Source of the DNA: a virus
DNA: 64,000 nucleotides
IMG/VR virus record: IMGVR_UViG_3300027759_000050
Location: 1 to 64,000 of that record
Direction: 5' to 3' (one strand)
The notes beneath the pieces are model-generated. The model made no database searches. It was not told the DNA's origin and worked only from the letters and a program-made list of their open reading frames with translations. Shown one piece after another: positions 45,582 to 54,232 of this stretch. Each line of letters starts with the position of its first letter. The first letter of the stretch is position 1. Made by a program: the position numbers and the translations under genes.

Positions 45582-47657
45582 TTAACTTTTCTTAGCTGTA
45601 ACAGAAACACTTACCGCAGCTGGATCATAAGGATCGATTGTGATTATCCTATTTAACGAAGAAGAAATAATGGTGGTTGTTGGTTGCATTGAAATAGTCA
45701 GTTGACCTAAATCGTTTTCTACAGAAATAGGATTTAAATTTGCCAATGTTATTATTCCGTTTTCATAATCAATTGTGCCCACATCATTTGTAACTATAAT
45801 CTTACCCTTTACAGTATCGTTGTAATAACTTCTAACTGTACCATATTGACCTTGTAGTTTTAAAACAACAGAAGCACCTGTTCCTGTTGTGTCTCCAATC
45901 GCAGGAACAATTGTGGCTAATGCGGATGTGTAACCAACACCAGGATTCGTTACGGTGACTGAATACAACTTGTTATTCACTATCGTAGCTACAGCGACTG
46001 CACCTGTACCATCTCCATTAATTACAACAGTTGGTGTTGCGGTATAGTTGTAACCTGTGTTAATTACTGAAATTGAATCAACACCAACGGTTGAAACTGG
46101 AACTTCCTCAAAGTAAACACCAGACAATGTTGTTTCTATGTTATTTGGATTTACAATTGTTATTCCTGGATAACTAGTCAGAGAACTACCAAAAACACCT
46201 CGCTTTAATGGACTATTATAATATAGATTATAAGTTGTTGGAATACCAAGAGATGGATAAAATTTCTTTTGGACATTTATGGTAAAATCAGAAGAAATAA
46301 CCGATTTATCATATGAATTGATTGTGTTTAGAACATCATATGAACTGAAACTTGAATTAAAAGTGTTCAAATTTGTTGAAGAATAACCATAAATTGCCAT
46401 TTGTAATCCAGTTTTCAGTGAACTGGAATTCAACGTAGTTTGTGTTGCGTTATAAAGTACGTTTGCTAAAATCTGAATGTATGTATAATCAGGATCAACT
46501 ATAGTGGGTTCAACCGTCATCATACTAATTGGTTTAATTACTTGAGACAACAGTATCGATTTTTGTGTTTGCGTTAAATCATATGCACCAGTTGGTTTCA
46601 ATGAAATAAACACTTGGCCATAAACGGGTGGAACATTTTCCTCACCACCCCAAACAGATACTGCATCAAAGGTGATGCCTAAATTATTTTGTTGGAGAGC
46701 TGTGATATAATCATTTTTACTTACTGCACGGCCTTGTGATGCAAAAGCTTTTGGTGCCTGAAATTTGATAGAAGAAATTGATTCTCTGTTTCTACCTTGG
46801 GTGGCTGCATCTCTCGGGTTTATGACCAAACTGGAATAAGAACCAATGTTATCCATTAAAACAAAATTGTTTGCCAATCCACCCAATGTTCCACTGGTTG
46901 AAAGATAAGTCACACCTACAATGTTTCCGTCGGATAGTTGTTTACCTAAAACACCATCACCAAAGTAAATTTGGTAATTGCCATTTACCGCCTCTTGAAC
47001 AAAATAGACTTTATCTGTTGGTCCTAATTCCAAATAACTTGTCTCAACACTATAAACTTCATAATAACTATTTGAAGATGATTCTTGTACTGTAACACTC
47101 ATAGTTGAAATATCAATATTGGTGTCTGGTATTTCAAAGATATATTCTGAATTGGTTGTTGAATTAACAGTAAAGCTATAACTTCCAATTCTACCTTGTT
47201 TTAATTCAACTGCTGTAAAATTTGCAACATTTGCAGAAACATTAACAGTGGTATCTGTCGTAGTCACATAGTTGTAGTTTGCGTTATTGATGGGTTCAGA
47301 TAGAAAATTTGTGTATTTTGGAACAGTAAAAGTGGATGTAGTAACTCCGTTGAAAGTCATATCAATTGTTGCAACTGGACCAATTGCTGATTTTGGAACA
47401 TAGTTCATCAGTTTTGCATGAGACACAACGGAAGAACGCTGTAATGCTGAATCCAAAAACATTTCATTTGCAACCATGTTCAAATAGAAAGCATTGTATT
47501 GTGTATTGTATGCAAGAACATCCAACAAGACTGACAGGGCTGAACCAGTGAAGTTGTAATCTTTAAACGTATCTTGAGACTGCAAATAGGTAATGAAATT
47601 TTGCTTAATGTCCGCAAAATCTAGATTAGCTACTTGTATATTTGTATTTGATGCCAT
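45582..47657 (-). CDS. 6: Baseplate wedge protein gp6
   Basis: The 691-aa protein has the best conserved wedge N-terminus: NLDFADIKQNFITYLQSQ, then FTGSALSVLLDVLAYNTQY, LNMVANEMFLDSALQRSSV and a HAKLMNYVPKS motif. Further on are VYFVQEAVNGNYQIYFGDG and KAFASQGRAVSKNDYITAL, also typical. Its core domain is related to the gpJ/baseplate J family, which dimerises to build the wedge ring. Length is close to T4 gp6 (660 aa). Glycine-rich strand units (SVINTGYNYTATPTVVING) are inserted near residue 525. The start overlaps the gp25 stop (TAATG). Confidence 0.95.
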   Translation of the reverse strand: MASNTNIQVANLDFADIKQNFITYLQSQDTFKDYNFTGSALSVLLDVLAYNTQYNAFYLNMVANEMFLDSALQRSSVVSHAKLMNYVPKSAIGPVATIDMTFNGVTTSTFTVPKYTNFLSEPINNANYNYVTTTDTTVNVSANVANFTAVELKQGRIGSYSFTVNSTTNSEYIFEIPDTNIDISTMSVTVQESSSNSYYEVYSVETSYLELGPTDKVYFVQEAVNGNYQIYFGDGVLGKQLSDGNIVGVTYLSTSGTLGGLANNFVLMDNIGSYSSLVINPRDAATQGRNRESISSIKFQAPKAFASQGRAVSKNDYITALQQNNLGITFDAVSVWGGEENVPPVYGQVFISLKPTGAYDLTQTQKSILLSQVIKPISMMTVEPTIVDPDYTYIQILANVLYNATQTTLNSSSLKTGLQMAIYGYSSTNLNTFNSSFSSYDVLNTINSYDKSVISSDFTINVQKKFYPSLGIPTTYNLYYNSPLKRGVFGSSLTSYPGITIVNPNNIETTLSGVYFEEVPVSTVGVDSISVINTGYNYTATPTVVINGDGTGAVAVATIVNNKLYSVTVTNPGVGYTSALATIVPAIGDTTGTGASVVLKLQGQYGTVRSYYNDTVKGKIIVTNDVGTIDYENGIITLANLNPISVENDLGQLTISMQPTTTIISSSLNRIITIDPYDPAAVSVSVTAKKS

Positions 47658-48049
47658 TATCTGGACCTTTGAAGAATTAGGTTAACTGCTGTTGGTACTG
47701 TATTATTGCCAATGAAGAAACTCAAATAAACTGAAAATGAATTTTTATCGGGATTAAGAGTTACTTGTAAACTATCAATAGAAACTCTAGGTTCATAATT
47801 GTTGATAACATTCCTTATCTCGGATTCTAAAATGTTCGCAGTCAAGCTTGTTGCGGGTTCAAACAATAACTTATCCAAATTTGAACCAACATCAGGTTGA
47901 AAAGGTCTTTCATAGAAATTAGTTAATAAAAGACTTCTAACAGAAGCAATCACCGAATTCTCGTCATATCTCATAGCAACGTCATTGGTACCAGGCACTC
48001 TTTTGAATGTCAGGTCTAAGTCTGAATATATTTTTTTTAGTGTTGCCAT
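47657..48049 (-). CDS. 25: Baseplate wedge protein gp25
   Basis: The 130-aa product matches T4 gp25 (132 aa). Segments that fit the family are DLDLTFKRVPGTNDVAMRYD, SVRSLLLTNFYERPFQPDVG, and SNLDKLLFEP followed by LESEIRNVINNYEPR. The FYERPFxPxxGS pattern and the EPR motif are the hallmarks of the gp25/GPW fold that links wedges to the sheath. It precedes gp6 with overlapping stop and start, as a conserved pair also in T4-like and type VI systems. Confidence 0.95.
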   Translation of the reverse strand: MATLKKIYSDLDLTFKRVPGTNDVAMRYDENSVIASVRSLLLTNFYERPFQPDVGSNLDKLLFEPATSLTANILESEIRNVINNYEPRVSIDSLQVTLNPDKNSFSVYLSFFIGNNTVPTAVNLILQRSR

Positions 48050-48053
48050 CTTC

Positions 48054-48061
48054 TATTTATT
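48054..48061 (-). promoter_or_regulatory. ATAAATA octamer next to the gp25 start (doubtful promoter)
   Basis: The minus strand reads AATAAATAGAAGATGG; the octamer ends 4 bases before the gp25 ATG. The downstream bases GAAGAT match the sequences after the octamers at 9056 and 20895, but the start codon would fall at the expected transcription start. Confidence 0.3.
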
Positions 48062-48068
48062 ACTCTTA

Positions 48069-48911
48069 TTAAGAGATATTTGCGGTTTGTGTCTGAGATA
48101 GTATTCGAGTTTTCAATTTATTTGTTCCGATATAGTTATTTACCAAAAGTGTTTCAGTCGCACCCATATCACCTAATGGGGAAACTGTAGAATAATCTGC
48201 CATGACATTCTTTGTATTTGTAAAGAATGCATTATCTTGTGCAGGATAAGTTGTCATTAGTGTGTTGATTGAACTTACAGTGCTTTGTAACGCTTGGGTT
48301 TGAGCCAGTGTAAAATCTGATGTATTTGGTGAACCCATTGTAATGCTAGCGGATAATGCAATTTGTTGTGAGGATAATGAATTACTAAGTGTATTTAATG
48401 TATTACCTAAGGTTATACTAGTAAAGTTGCCCATGATTGGTGAGTTATTTTGTACATTGTCTGACTGGTAAGTGATATAGGACATTATTTTACCATATCC
48501 TATCGCCATCTTATAGTGTACTGTCGTAACATCTGTACCAGGATCAACTACATTTGATTCTCGGTTAGTAACATACAGGTAATTTGAAGCTGTTGATACA
48601 GCTGCAGCGGCTGTATTACCCAAATCATGGAGGGCCTGTGTCACAGTTGAAGAAATCGTGGACTGCACATTGACACCAATTGTTGCAGCGTTTATAGAAT
48701 TCATTGTGGATGATATTGTTGCCGTTACACCCGCAACTGGATTAACAAAATAACTACCAACATTTGATGTGGATATATCTTCGGTTTGCCAGGCGTTCAA
48801 CAACGGCGGCATTAATGCCATGTTATTTGCAACAGAACTACTGTAATTACTGACTGTTGCGTTAGTTGTTGGATCTGATGAATTAAACCCTAATCTTCCA
48901 TAAATACTCAT
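48069..48911 (-). CDS. Virion protein of unknown function between gp5 needle and gp25 (280 aa)
   Basis: The protein begins MSIYGRLGFNSSDPTTNAT and is rich in Ser, Thr, Asn and Ala with helical stretches (IGVNVQSTISSTVTQALHDL and FTLAQTQALQSTVSSINTLM). No enzyme motif can be seen. It lies in the middle of the baseplate operon between needle and gp25, so a structural or assembly role in the baseplate is likely. I do not recognise a T4 counterpart. It is preceded by the needle gene with a 9-base gap. Confidence 0.8.
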   Translation of the reverse strand: MSIYGRLGFNSSDPTTNATVSNYSSSVANNMALMPPLLNAWQTEDISTSNVGSYFVNPVAGVTATISSTMNSINAATIGVNVQSTISSTVTQALHDLGNTAAAAVSTASNYLYVTNRESNVVDPGTDVTTVHYKMAIGYGKIMSYITYQSDNVQNNSPIMGNFTSITLGNTLNTLSNSLSSQQIALSASITMGSPNTSDFTLAQTQALQSTVSSINTLMTTYPAQDNAFFTNTKNVMADYSTVSPLGDMGATETLLVNNYIGTNKLKTRILSQTQTANIS

Positions 48912-48920
48912 AATATATCC

Positions 48921-49751
48921 TTAAGCTGTAGTTTCAGAGGTTGTTGGTGGACTTGTTGGTCCATAAGGTGCAATATGTATCTGCATATTTCTTATGATAC
49001 CATTTACAATATCTTTAGATAAGAATGCTGTTGATATACCTGAAGTTATCAGTGGTGCAGACATTGAAACCTTTGAATTGATTGGGCCAGTACAGTTAAT
49101 CTCTAATGGAATAGGCGCCTCTAATGGGCCAACAGATACACCACCAAACTCGGTTGTAAAACCACCAGATGTGGCTGACATACCAGTGAGGCAATCTACA
49201 CGACCTTTAGAAAAAATCTTCTCGGCAGTAATCTCTCCTCGGACCTTTAAATCACCACGAACACTTACATATTCACCTGGAGTAATGAATAAACCTCCAG
49301 ATAATGCACCGCCCGCTTTAATGTCCATGTCACCCTGTGAAACGAAACTAGTCAATCCTTCAACTACTGTGGTATAATTCCCCTTGACATGCAGTTCATA
49401 ATTACCATCAACTTGTTCAACCACGTTTCCTAGTGTGTATAAGTTTGCATTACCTAGAACGGTAATGTTCATATTTCCATTAATCAGTATGTTTTTATCT
49501 TTGATAGTTATTTCATATCCGTCACCGTAAACCTTATGCACCTCATCACCATTAGGATGCATTTCTATGAATGTCTTTGAACGGTGTTGCAACCTGATGC
49601 GTTCCCTTGTTGGAGTGTCATCCAATTCAAAAGCGTGACCACTGGGTGTCTGGGTTGAATTGTTGAATGGAAAAATTGGTTGGTAATCTGTATTTGCCGC
49701 AGATTCAGGTTCTGTCCATCCTGCGAAGAAACTTGGTTTTTGTTCAGGCAT
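48921..49751 (-). CDS. Baseplate spike/needle protein, gp5 C-terminal-like (276 aa)
   Basis: From the ATG at 49751 (MPEQKPSFFAGWTEPES) the protein has 276 residues. Residues 50-150 contain short regular strands with D/N-G turns (HRSKTFIEMHPNGDEVHKVY, YEITIKDKNILINGNMNITV, NVVEQVDGNYELHVKG), the pattern of the triple-stranded beta-helix of gp5/VgrG needles. The C-terminal part has sugar-coat-free strands and ends THR/PRO-rich. A longer frame starts at 49799 with TTG and overlaps the upstream gene by 35 bases; the ATG at 49751, with GGAAAA before it and outside the overlap, is preferred. It corresponds to the C-terminal needle of T4 gp5 but lacks the OB and lysozyme domains. Confidence 0.85.
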   Translation of the reverse strand: MPEQKPSFFAGWTEPESAANTDYQPIFPFNNSTQTPSGHAFELDDTPTRERIRLQHRSKTFIEMHPNGDEVHKVYGDGYEITIKDKNILINGNMNITVLGNANLYTLGNVVEQVDGNYELHVKGNYTTVVEGLTSFVSQGDMDIKAGGALSGGLFITPGEYVSVRGDLKVRGEITAEKIFSKGRVDCLTGMSATSGGFTTEFGGVSVGPLEAPIPLEINCTGPINSKVSMSAPLITSGISTAFLSKDIVNGIIRNMQIHIAPYGPTSPPTTSETTA

Positions 49752-49764
49752 TATAAATTTTCCA

Positions 49765-50610
49765 TTAAGGTTTACTTGAGTTACTGAACTTGGAACCAAA
49801 GTAATCAGCTGCAGCAGCCTTACCTGATTCTATTCCAGAATTAATTGATGCACTTAGTCCATCTATTTTAGCGTTCAATGGATCAGTCACATATGATGTT
49901 ACTGTGGTCGGTTGTGGTGCTTCATCTTCATTCACTAATCCCAGTGTAAGAAGGTTTTGTGTTTGACTTAAACTTGTTGAGAATTGTGTACCAACCGAAG
50001 CAATTGCTGAATTGAAATTCAATACACAATCTTCTAGTATTTTTCTAACTCTATCCGGTAGAGATTTAATCCAATCTGTAATTTGTTGTATTTCTTGTAT
50101 TAAATAATAAACCATCGCAACATCAGCTATAACTTGAGCTACAATTTTTAATTTTTCGTTAATCTCTCTCACCTTCTCTTTAAGAAAAGAAAAATTAGCC
50201 GAAATGAGACCTGTTACGTCAGCGTTAAGAGCACCTAAAATTGCGTCGATTGCAAGCCTAAACAACTCATTTAGTTTTGTTATTGCTGTGCGAATTGCCG
50301 CTGACGCAGCATTTTTACCATTCTTGATTGCTCCAGTTAAAATTCCTAAATTTGGAATTAAAGCGGACAAAGATAGGTTTGTACTTAATCTAAATTTAAA
50401 ATCACAAACGTGAGCAACTTGACTGTTGGTAATATAAACACCTGTGTTTATTAAAGCACCTCTAGCAATACCGGGAGTAGTTTGAACACCACCAACAGAA
50501 AAAGAACCAGTCCAAGACCACTTTGGTGAATCTTTTTCTATGATTTTTCCGTTTATTACTTCAGTTTGAGCTGTATTAGTAAAACTTTGTGAGAGATTAA
50601 GAAGTGCCAT
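49765..50610 (-). CDS. Structural protein of unknown function between OB-fold hub and needle (281 aa)
   Basis: The protein begins MALLNLSQSFTNTAQTEVIN with strand-rich first 80 residues, followed by a long helical region from about 85 to 240 (SAAIRTAITKLNELFRLAID and IADVAMVYYLIQEIQQITDW). I see no catalytic lysozyme pattern such as an E-x8-D/C-T arrangement. It is encoded exactly where the middle (lysozyme) part of T4 gp5 would fall between the OB and needle parts, with 10 bases to the OB gene. It could link hub and needle or be a chaperone; I do not recognise it. Confidence 0.8.
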   Translation of the reverse strand: MALLNLSQSFTNTAQTEVINGKIIEKDSPKWSWTGSFSVGGVQTTPGIARGALINTGVYITNSQVAHVCDFKFRLSTNLSLSALIPNLGILTGAIKNGKNAASAAIRTAITKLNELFRLAIDAILGALNADVTGLISANFSFLKEKVREINEKLKIVAQVIADVAMVYYLIQEIQQITDWIKSLPDRVRKILEDCVLNFNSAIASVGTQFSTSLSQTQNLLTLGLVNEDEAPQPTTVTSYVTDPLNAKIDGLSASINSGIESGKAAAADYFGSKFSNSSKP

Positions 50611-50620
50611 ATTTTCCCTA

Positions 50621-50950
50621 TTATACAGAGTAACCAGCTTGAGGAACAGGTGCTATTCCAGGTAAGACACCCATCATAACAGGATACTGGCCACTTTCAC
50701 CATCCATAAAGAAACCAACAACCCAGTCATTGAGTTCAGGTGTATAGTAAGTTTTAGAGTTATTTATTGATAACATTGGTGTTGCCCAAGGTAGGTGGTC
50801 ATCAGGTATTAAAGTAACGTCATCGGTGTGCCAACCAAATATTCTGACCTTACAACGGCCAACACCCAATGGGTCCGCTCGGTCTCTTATTACACCAACC
50901 CACCAAATGAATCCATTCAAACCTGCAAAATTACTGGTAACCTTAGACAT
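50621..50950 (-). CDS. 5: Baseplate hub OB-fold protein, gp5 N-terminal-like (109 aa)
   Basis: The product is only 109 residues and aligns with the N-terminal OB-fold of T4 gp5: FIWWVGVIRDRADPLGVGRC and KVRIFGWHTDD match the T4 LNWFVGVVEDRMDPLKLGRV block, followed by LPWATPM and a D-W-V-x-G-F-F-M-D-G-E strand, and ending VMMGVLPGI. The gene begins with ATG overlapping the stop of the gp27-like gene (TAATG). T4 gp5 has 575 residues with OB, lysozyme and needle parts; here the OB part stands alone. Confidence 0.9.
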   Translation of the reverse strand: MSKVTSNFAGLNGFIWWVGVIRDRADPLGVGRCKVRIFGWHTDDVTLIPDDHLPWATPMLSINNSKTYYTPELNDWVVGFFMDGESGQYPVMMGVLPGIAPVPQAGYSV

Positions 50951-52338
50951 TACATATTTCCTTTAACTGCATTAGTCCAACCCGGAGAACTATTTTTAAC
51001 TGACGCATATGGTTCAGTTGTACTTTCTTTACACAATTCCAAAACTGTTCTGTATTGAAACGGTGTCAATAGGTGCCTAACCGCAGTCACCAAATAGTTA
51101 CCTGAATAAAACTTATCGGTTGCTTTTAATTGCGGGTCTGGATTTTTTGAGGTCAGATTGAAATTAATAACAACACCCGCCGTCAATGCTGGATCACCTG
51201 GAACAGAAATCTTCACTCTTGTATAGTTAGCCAAAGGTATTTGTGCTGTTCTATTCGGTATGTAGGTCTCTGCAAAAATATCATGTGCAACAGAACCTGG
51301 ATTAGATTTAACTAATGATGAGTCATTTTGGTTTGAATTAGAAAAAACCAATTTGAATGATGCTTCAGGTGTTTCGTATAGTTTATCACCAAAACGATTC
51401 TGATAGTTGTTTATGATTGGCCAAGTGTTTAGGTGCGTAGCCTTTCCTGCATACTCATTATAACTGAAATCTGTTTTCTGATACCTTCTCAAAAGAACAT
51501 CAAGTGATAATACACGGTTTGCAAAAACACCTTGATTGATTGCACCCAAGGTATCAAAAGAATCCATTATTTCATATGATAGTGCATTAGATAGGTTATA
51601 AGCCATATCTGTTACATTCAAATTCTTTGGATTGTAAAAGTATTGTCTCATTGGACTTTGAGAATACAAAGACTGCAATGACCTAAAGTTGTAACCAAAT
51701 TTATCTTCATAGAATACCATATCAGCACCAATCATACTCCAAGAACCAAAGTTGTTTTCACCTGGTCTTGCGTATGTTGATAACCAATTGATTGCATCGA
51801 AAGGTTTTAGATATGGAACAATGAAGTCATAGATGCCATATGTCTGGTCAATCTTTGAGATTTTCTTTTCAGGAACTTGAAGGTGTGTTTTCAGTATGTC
51901 TTTTATATTCGATGTTATGTCTGAACCTTTGTAGGATTTACTGATTTTGTATTGTTCCGATAAAAGCAATTCTTCCGAACAAAAGTAGATTGAGTAGGTT
52001 TCTGTACTACCTTCATTCTTAGGTTCTCGCCTTGTTATGTTGAATACACGGAAGGTTTTGTCTACAATGTTTGTGGTCGTGTCACCTTTACCAAATGATA
52101 TACGGATAAACTCGTTACCATTAAGGTGAAGATTATTGATGAAACCCATAGAATCAACAACCATCAAATAGCCAGATGCAGTATTGTTGAAAACATCTTC
52201 ATTATATGATAGTTCAACGAGAATGGAACTTACATCCATGTTGGTGATGGATGTAAATAGTGTTAGGTGTATTAATGTAAAATCATTCGGATATCTTATA
52301 CCCGGAACGCTAGGTTCAATGCTCCATGTATCTGCCAT
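50950..52338 (-). CDS. 27: Baseplate hub protein gp27-like
   Basis: The 462-aa protein stands next to the gp5 OB gene, as expected for gp27 (T4 391 aa). Segments such as LIHLTLFTSITNMDVSSILV, EFIRISFGKGD, KTFRVFNITRREPKNEGST, and the domain with YDFIVPYLKPFDAINWLSTY match the gp27/gpD hub fold (late-control protein D type), where a trimer forms a torus joining tube and spike. The C-terminus, KFYSGNYLVTAVRHLLTPFQ and YRTVLELCKES, is the closing strand set common in this family. It begins 1 base after the gp53 stop. Confidence 0.88.
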   Translation of the reverse strand: MADTWSIEPSVPGIRYPNDFTLIHLTLFTSITNMDVSSILVELSYNEDVFNNTASGYLMVVDSMGFINNLHLNGNEFIRISFGKGDTTTNIVDKTFRVFNITRREPKNEGSTETYSIYFCSEELLLSEQYKISKSYKGSDITSNIKDILKTHLQVPEKKISKIDQTYGIYDFIVPYLKPFDAINWLSTYARPGENNFGSWSMIGADMVFYEDKFGYNFRSLQSLYSQSPMRQYFYNPKNLNVTDMAYNLSNALSYEIMDSFDTLGAINQGVFANRVLSLDVLLRRYQKTDFSYNEYAGKATHLNTWPIINNYQNRFGDKLYETPEASFKLVFSNSNQNDSSLVKSNPGSVAHDIFAETYIPNRTAQIPLANYTRVKISVPGDPALTAGVVINFNLTSKNPDPQLKATDKFYSGNYLVTAVRHLLTPFQYRTVLELCKESTTEPYASVKNSSPGWTNAVKGNM

Positions 52339-52339
52339 A

Positions 52340-52999
52340 TTATAGATTCATTAATGAGTAGAATTGTGATTCAAAACTGGAAACATAAGATGAGTTTACC
52401 AAATTGATTGACCTACGGGTTTCATTCAATTCAACTTCATATTCATAGATGGTCTGTGTGTATTTTGTAATAATCTCAGTAACTTGAGCACCTGTTGTAA
52501 AATTTCTAACTTCTTCTGATTCGATGATGTTGTTATAAGAATCTAAATCCAAATAGTAATCTGTTGTTTTAGATTCTAACGAAGTGCTGTCTATTGTTGT
52601 TACATTCTTTATATAATTTTTTATTGTACTTTGCGTGTATACTATGACCTGTGTATCTGTTATTGTGTTTACGGGAATGGCCAGTGCGGCCGCAGCCTCA
52701 CTTTTGTATTTTTCCACAATATAGTTTGTTAACAGGCTTGAATTCATTGGCCAATTCCATTGCGGATCAATTAATTGGTTTGCAAACAATACAATCCAAT
52801 AACGATACGGATCACCATAGTATTTGGATGCAATTATCTCTGGTGTATCACCATCTCTTATATCATAAGAATAGAATAATAATGGATTGTTTAGTAGACT
52901 TGGTATAATTTCAGCCCTAACCATAAGATTGGTTAGAACTATGGCATTACCACTGTAATCTATTGTTGCAATTTTAGGTAAAGTATTAAAATAGTTCAT
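52340..52999 (-). CDS. 53: Baseplate wedge protein gp53
   Basis: The 219-aa product fits T4 gp53 (196 aa). The conserved core is the LysM-like segment GDTPEIIASKYYGDPYRYWI, followed by VLFANQLIDPQWNWPMNSS, which matches T4 PRPEELANAIYGNPQLYWVL and DPYYGW. gp53 clamps neighbouring wedges together when the baseplate closes. The start overlaps the stop of the upstream tube-cap gene (TAATG at 52999). Confidence 0.93.
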   Translation of the reverse strand: MNYFNTLPKIATIDYSGNAIVLTNLMVRAEIIPSLLNNPLLFYSYDIRDGDTPEIIASKYYGDPYRYWIVLFANQLIDPQWNWPMNSSLLTNYIVEKYKSEAAAALAIPVNTITDTQVIVYTQSTIKNYIKNVTTIDSTSLESKTTDYYLDLDSYNNIIESEEVRNFTTGAQVTEIITKYTQTIYEYEVELNETRRSINLVNSSYVSSFESQFYSLMNL

Positions 53000-54198
53000 T
53001 ATCTTAATCCAGATGTTGGTGAGTTGAAACCCATTTGTAGTCTTGCTTTATCAACAATCTCAACTTCATGGAAACTTAATGTTAAATGTGTTTGTATTGG
53101 AGCCCCATCACCATGCGCAGCCCAACCGTTTGGTGCATAATCGACTGTAATATCTTCTAACACACAATCAGTATATCTTGGTAGATTTTTATTTTCATTT
53201 CCATCATAATAAAACCTAACTTCAAAAAGTGCTGGTGGTGTTAAAAACATTGATTTGTTTGGAGATTGACCTGGTGTTTGTAATGTTGGTGCTGCATAAT
53301 ATTTAAATTGATGTATGATTGCTTCAACATCTCTCGCTTCAACCATCGATTTTGGTGTAAACACAAAATTCAAAGTAAATGGTCTAAAACTTGCACCATG
53401 ATAAATCATTTGTAATTGAGGATTTGAAGTATATCCTTGTGTCTGCAATATTGCATCACTTAGGCCTTGTCCAGCTTCAAACATTCTTCCAAAGGAATCA
53501 ATAGCCCATTTTATTGCCGCTGGATCTGCACCAATTGCATTACCTGCGCCGGTAAGACCATCTTGACCTATGCCTTCAAGGCCTGACCCAGCAATTGAAC
53601 CAATGGTTCTTATTGATTGTAGAGCTTGACCTAATTCATCTCTCATACTAATTGAAGCATAATCTGCGTGGTAGGTTGCTTGTAAGGTATCTGGCATATA
53701 CAGAGAAATGTATGATTTCACTGATGTTCGATTTGCTTTAATATCCATTGAACCATTCAAGGCATCAACCACACCTTTTATTTTTCCTCCGGCCGCTGTT
53801 GATTTCTCCGCTAACAATTTTTGTGTTGCAGCCAATTCAGCTCTAGCCGACTCTAAATCAGTACCTGACAATTCTCTTATTTTTTCTGTGAGATTATTAT
53901 AAGATGATTCCAATTGGGCAACTGTATAATCACGGACTGCTGCGCCAGCGCCAGCCATTCTATCATAAACATTGCTTAAAAATGCTGCACCTTTTGTTCC
54001 TGCTGCATATGATTGTGGTGTAATTTCTTTTGCCAGAAATGTAACATAGTGTTTTTTACTGTCATCTGTACCCAACTCCCTTGGATAACTGAATGTGGAC
54101 ATACCCAAAGTTCTTGAAAGTCCAGCCAAAGGTCCGGTGATAGTCGAATTTGGACCTGTAGGTGTGGAAACGCTTGAGATTTCTATAGATGCTGCCAT
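52999..54198 (-). CDS. 48: Baseplate tail tube cap/initiator protein (gp48/gp54 family)
   Basis: The 399-aa protein resembles T4 gp48 in its C-terminal part: LNFVFTPKSMVEARDVEAII, FKYYAAP, a PALFEVRFYY strand, and YAPNGWAAHGDGAPIQTHLT, LSFHEVEIVDKARLQMGF at the end (T4: FDKTPNGNFN ... ITMREIITLNRASL). Between about residues 85 and 140 is a coiled-coil stretch (LTEKIRELSGTD, LAATQKLLAEKS) and then an alanine/glycine-rich linker. Proteins of this type cap the baseplate hub and start tube polymerisation. Separate genes 48 and 54 exist in T4; which one this equals is uncertain. It is the first gene of the long minus-strand block, with an ATAAATA octamer upstream. Confidence 0.85.
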   Translation of the reverse strand: MAASIEISSVSTPTGPNSTITGPLAGLSRTLGMSTFSYPRELGTDDSKKHYVTFLAKEITPQSYAAGTKGAAFLSNVYDRMAGAGAAVRDYTVAQLESSYNNLTEKIRELSGTDLESARAELAATQKLLAEKSTAAGGKIKGVVDALNGSMDIKANRTSVKSYISLYMPDTLQATYHADYASISMRDELGQALQSIRTIGSIAGSGLEGIGQDGLTGAGNAIGADPAAIKWAIDSFGRMFEAGQGLSDAILQTQGYTSNPQLQMIYHGASFRPFTLNFVFTPKSMVEARDVEAIIHQFKYYAAPTLQTPGQSPNKSMFLTPPALFEVRFYYDGNENKNLPRYTDCVLEDITVDYAPNGWAAHGDGAPIQTHLTLSFHEVEIVDKARLQMGFNSPTSGLR

Positions 54199-54224
54199 TT
54201 ATTTTCCAAGAAGATTATACATAC

Positions 54225-54232
54225 TATTTATG
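54225..54232 (-). promoter_or_regulatory. Probable late promoter (CATAAATA) for the long baseplate operon
   Basis: In the 31-base divergent gap the minus strand reads CATAAATA, ending 27 bases before the ATG of the tube cap gene. The last three bases of the octamer's plus-strand side form the ATG of gp4, so promoter and opposite start codon overlap. This is the head of a minus-strand block of over 50 kb. Confidence 0.6.

Noticed and set aside
49752-49799. Upstream start of the needle protein at 49799
   Set aside because: The start codon there is TTG and the frame overlaps the preceding gene by 35 bases; the ATG at 49751 has a better ribosome site.
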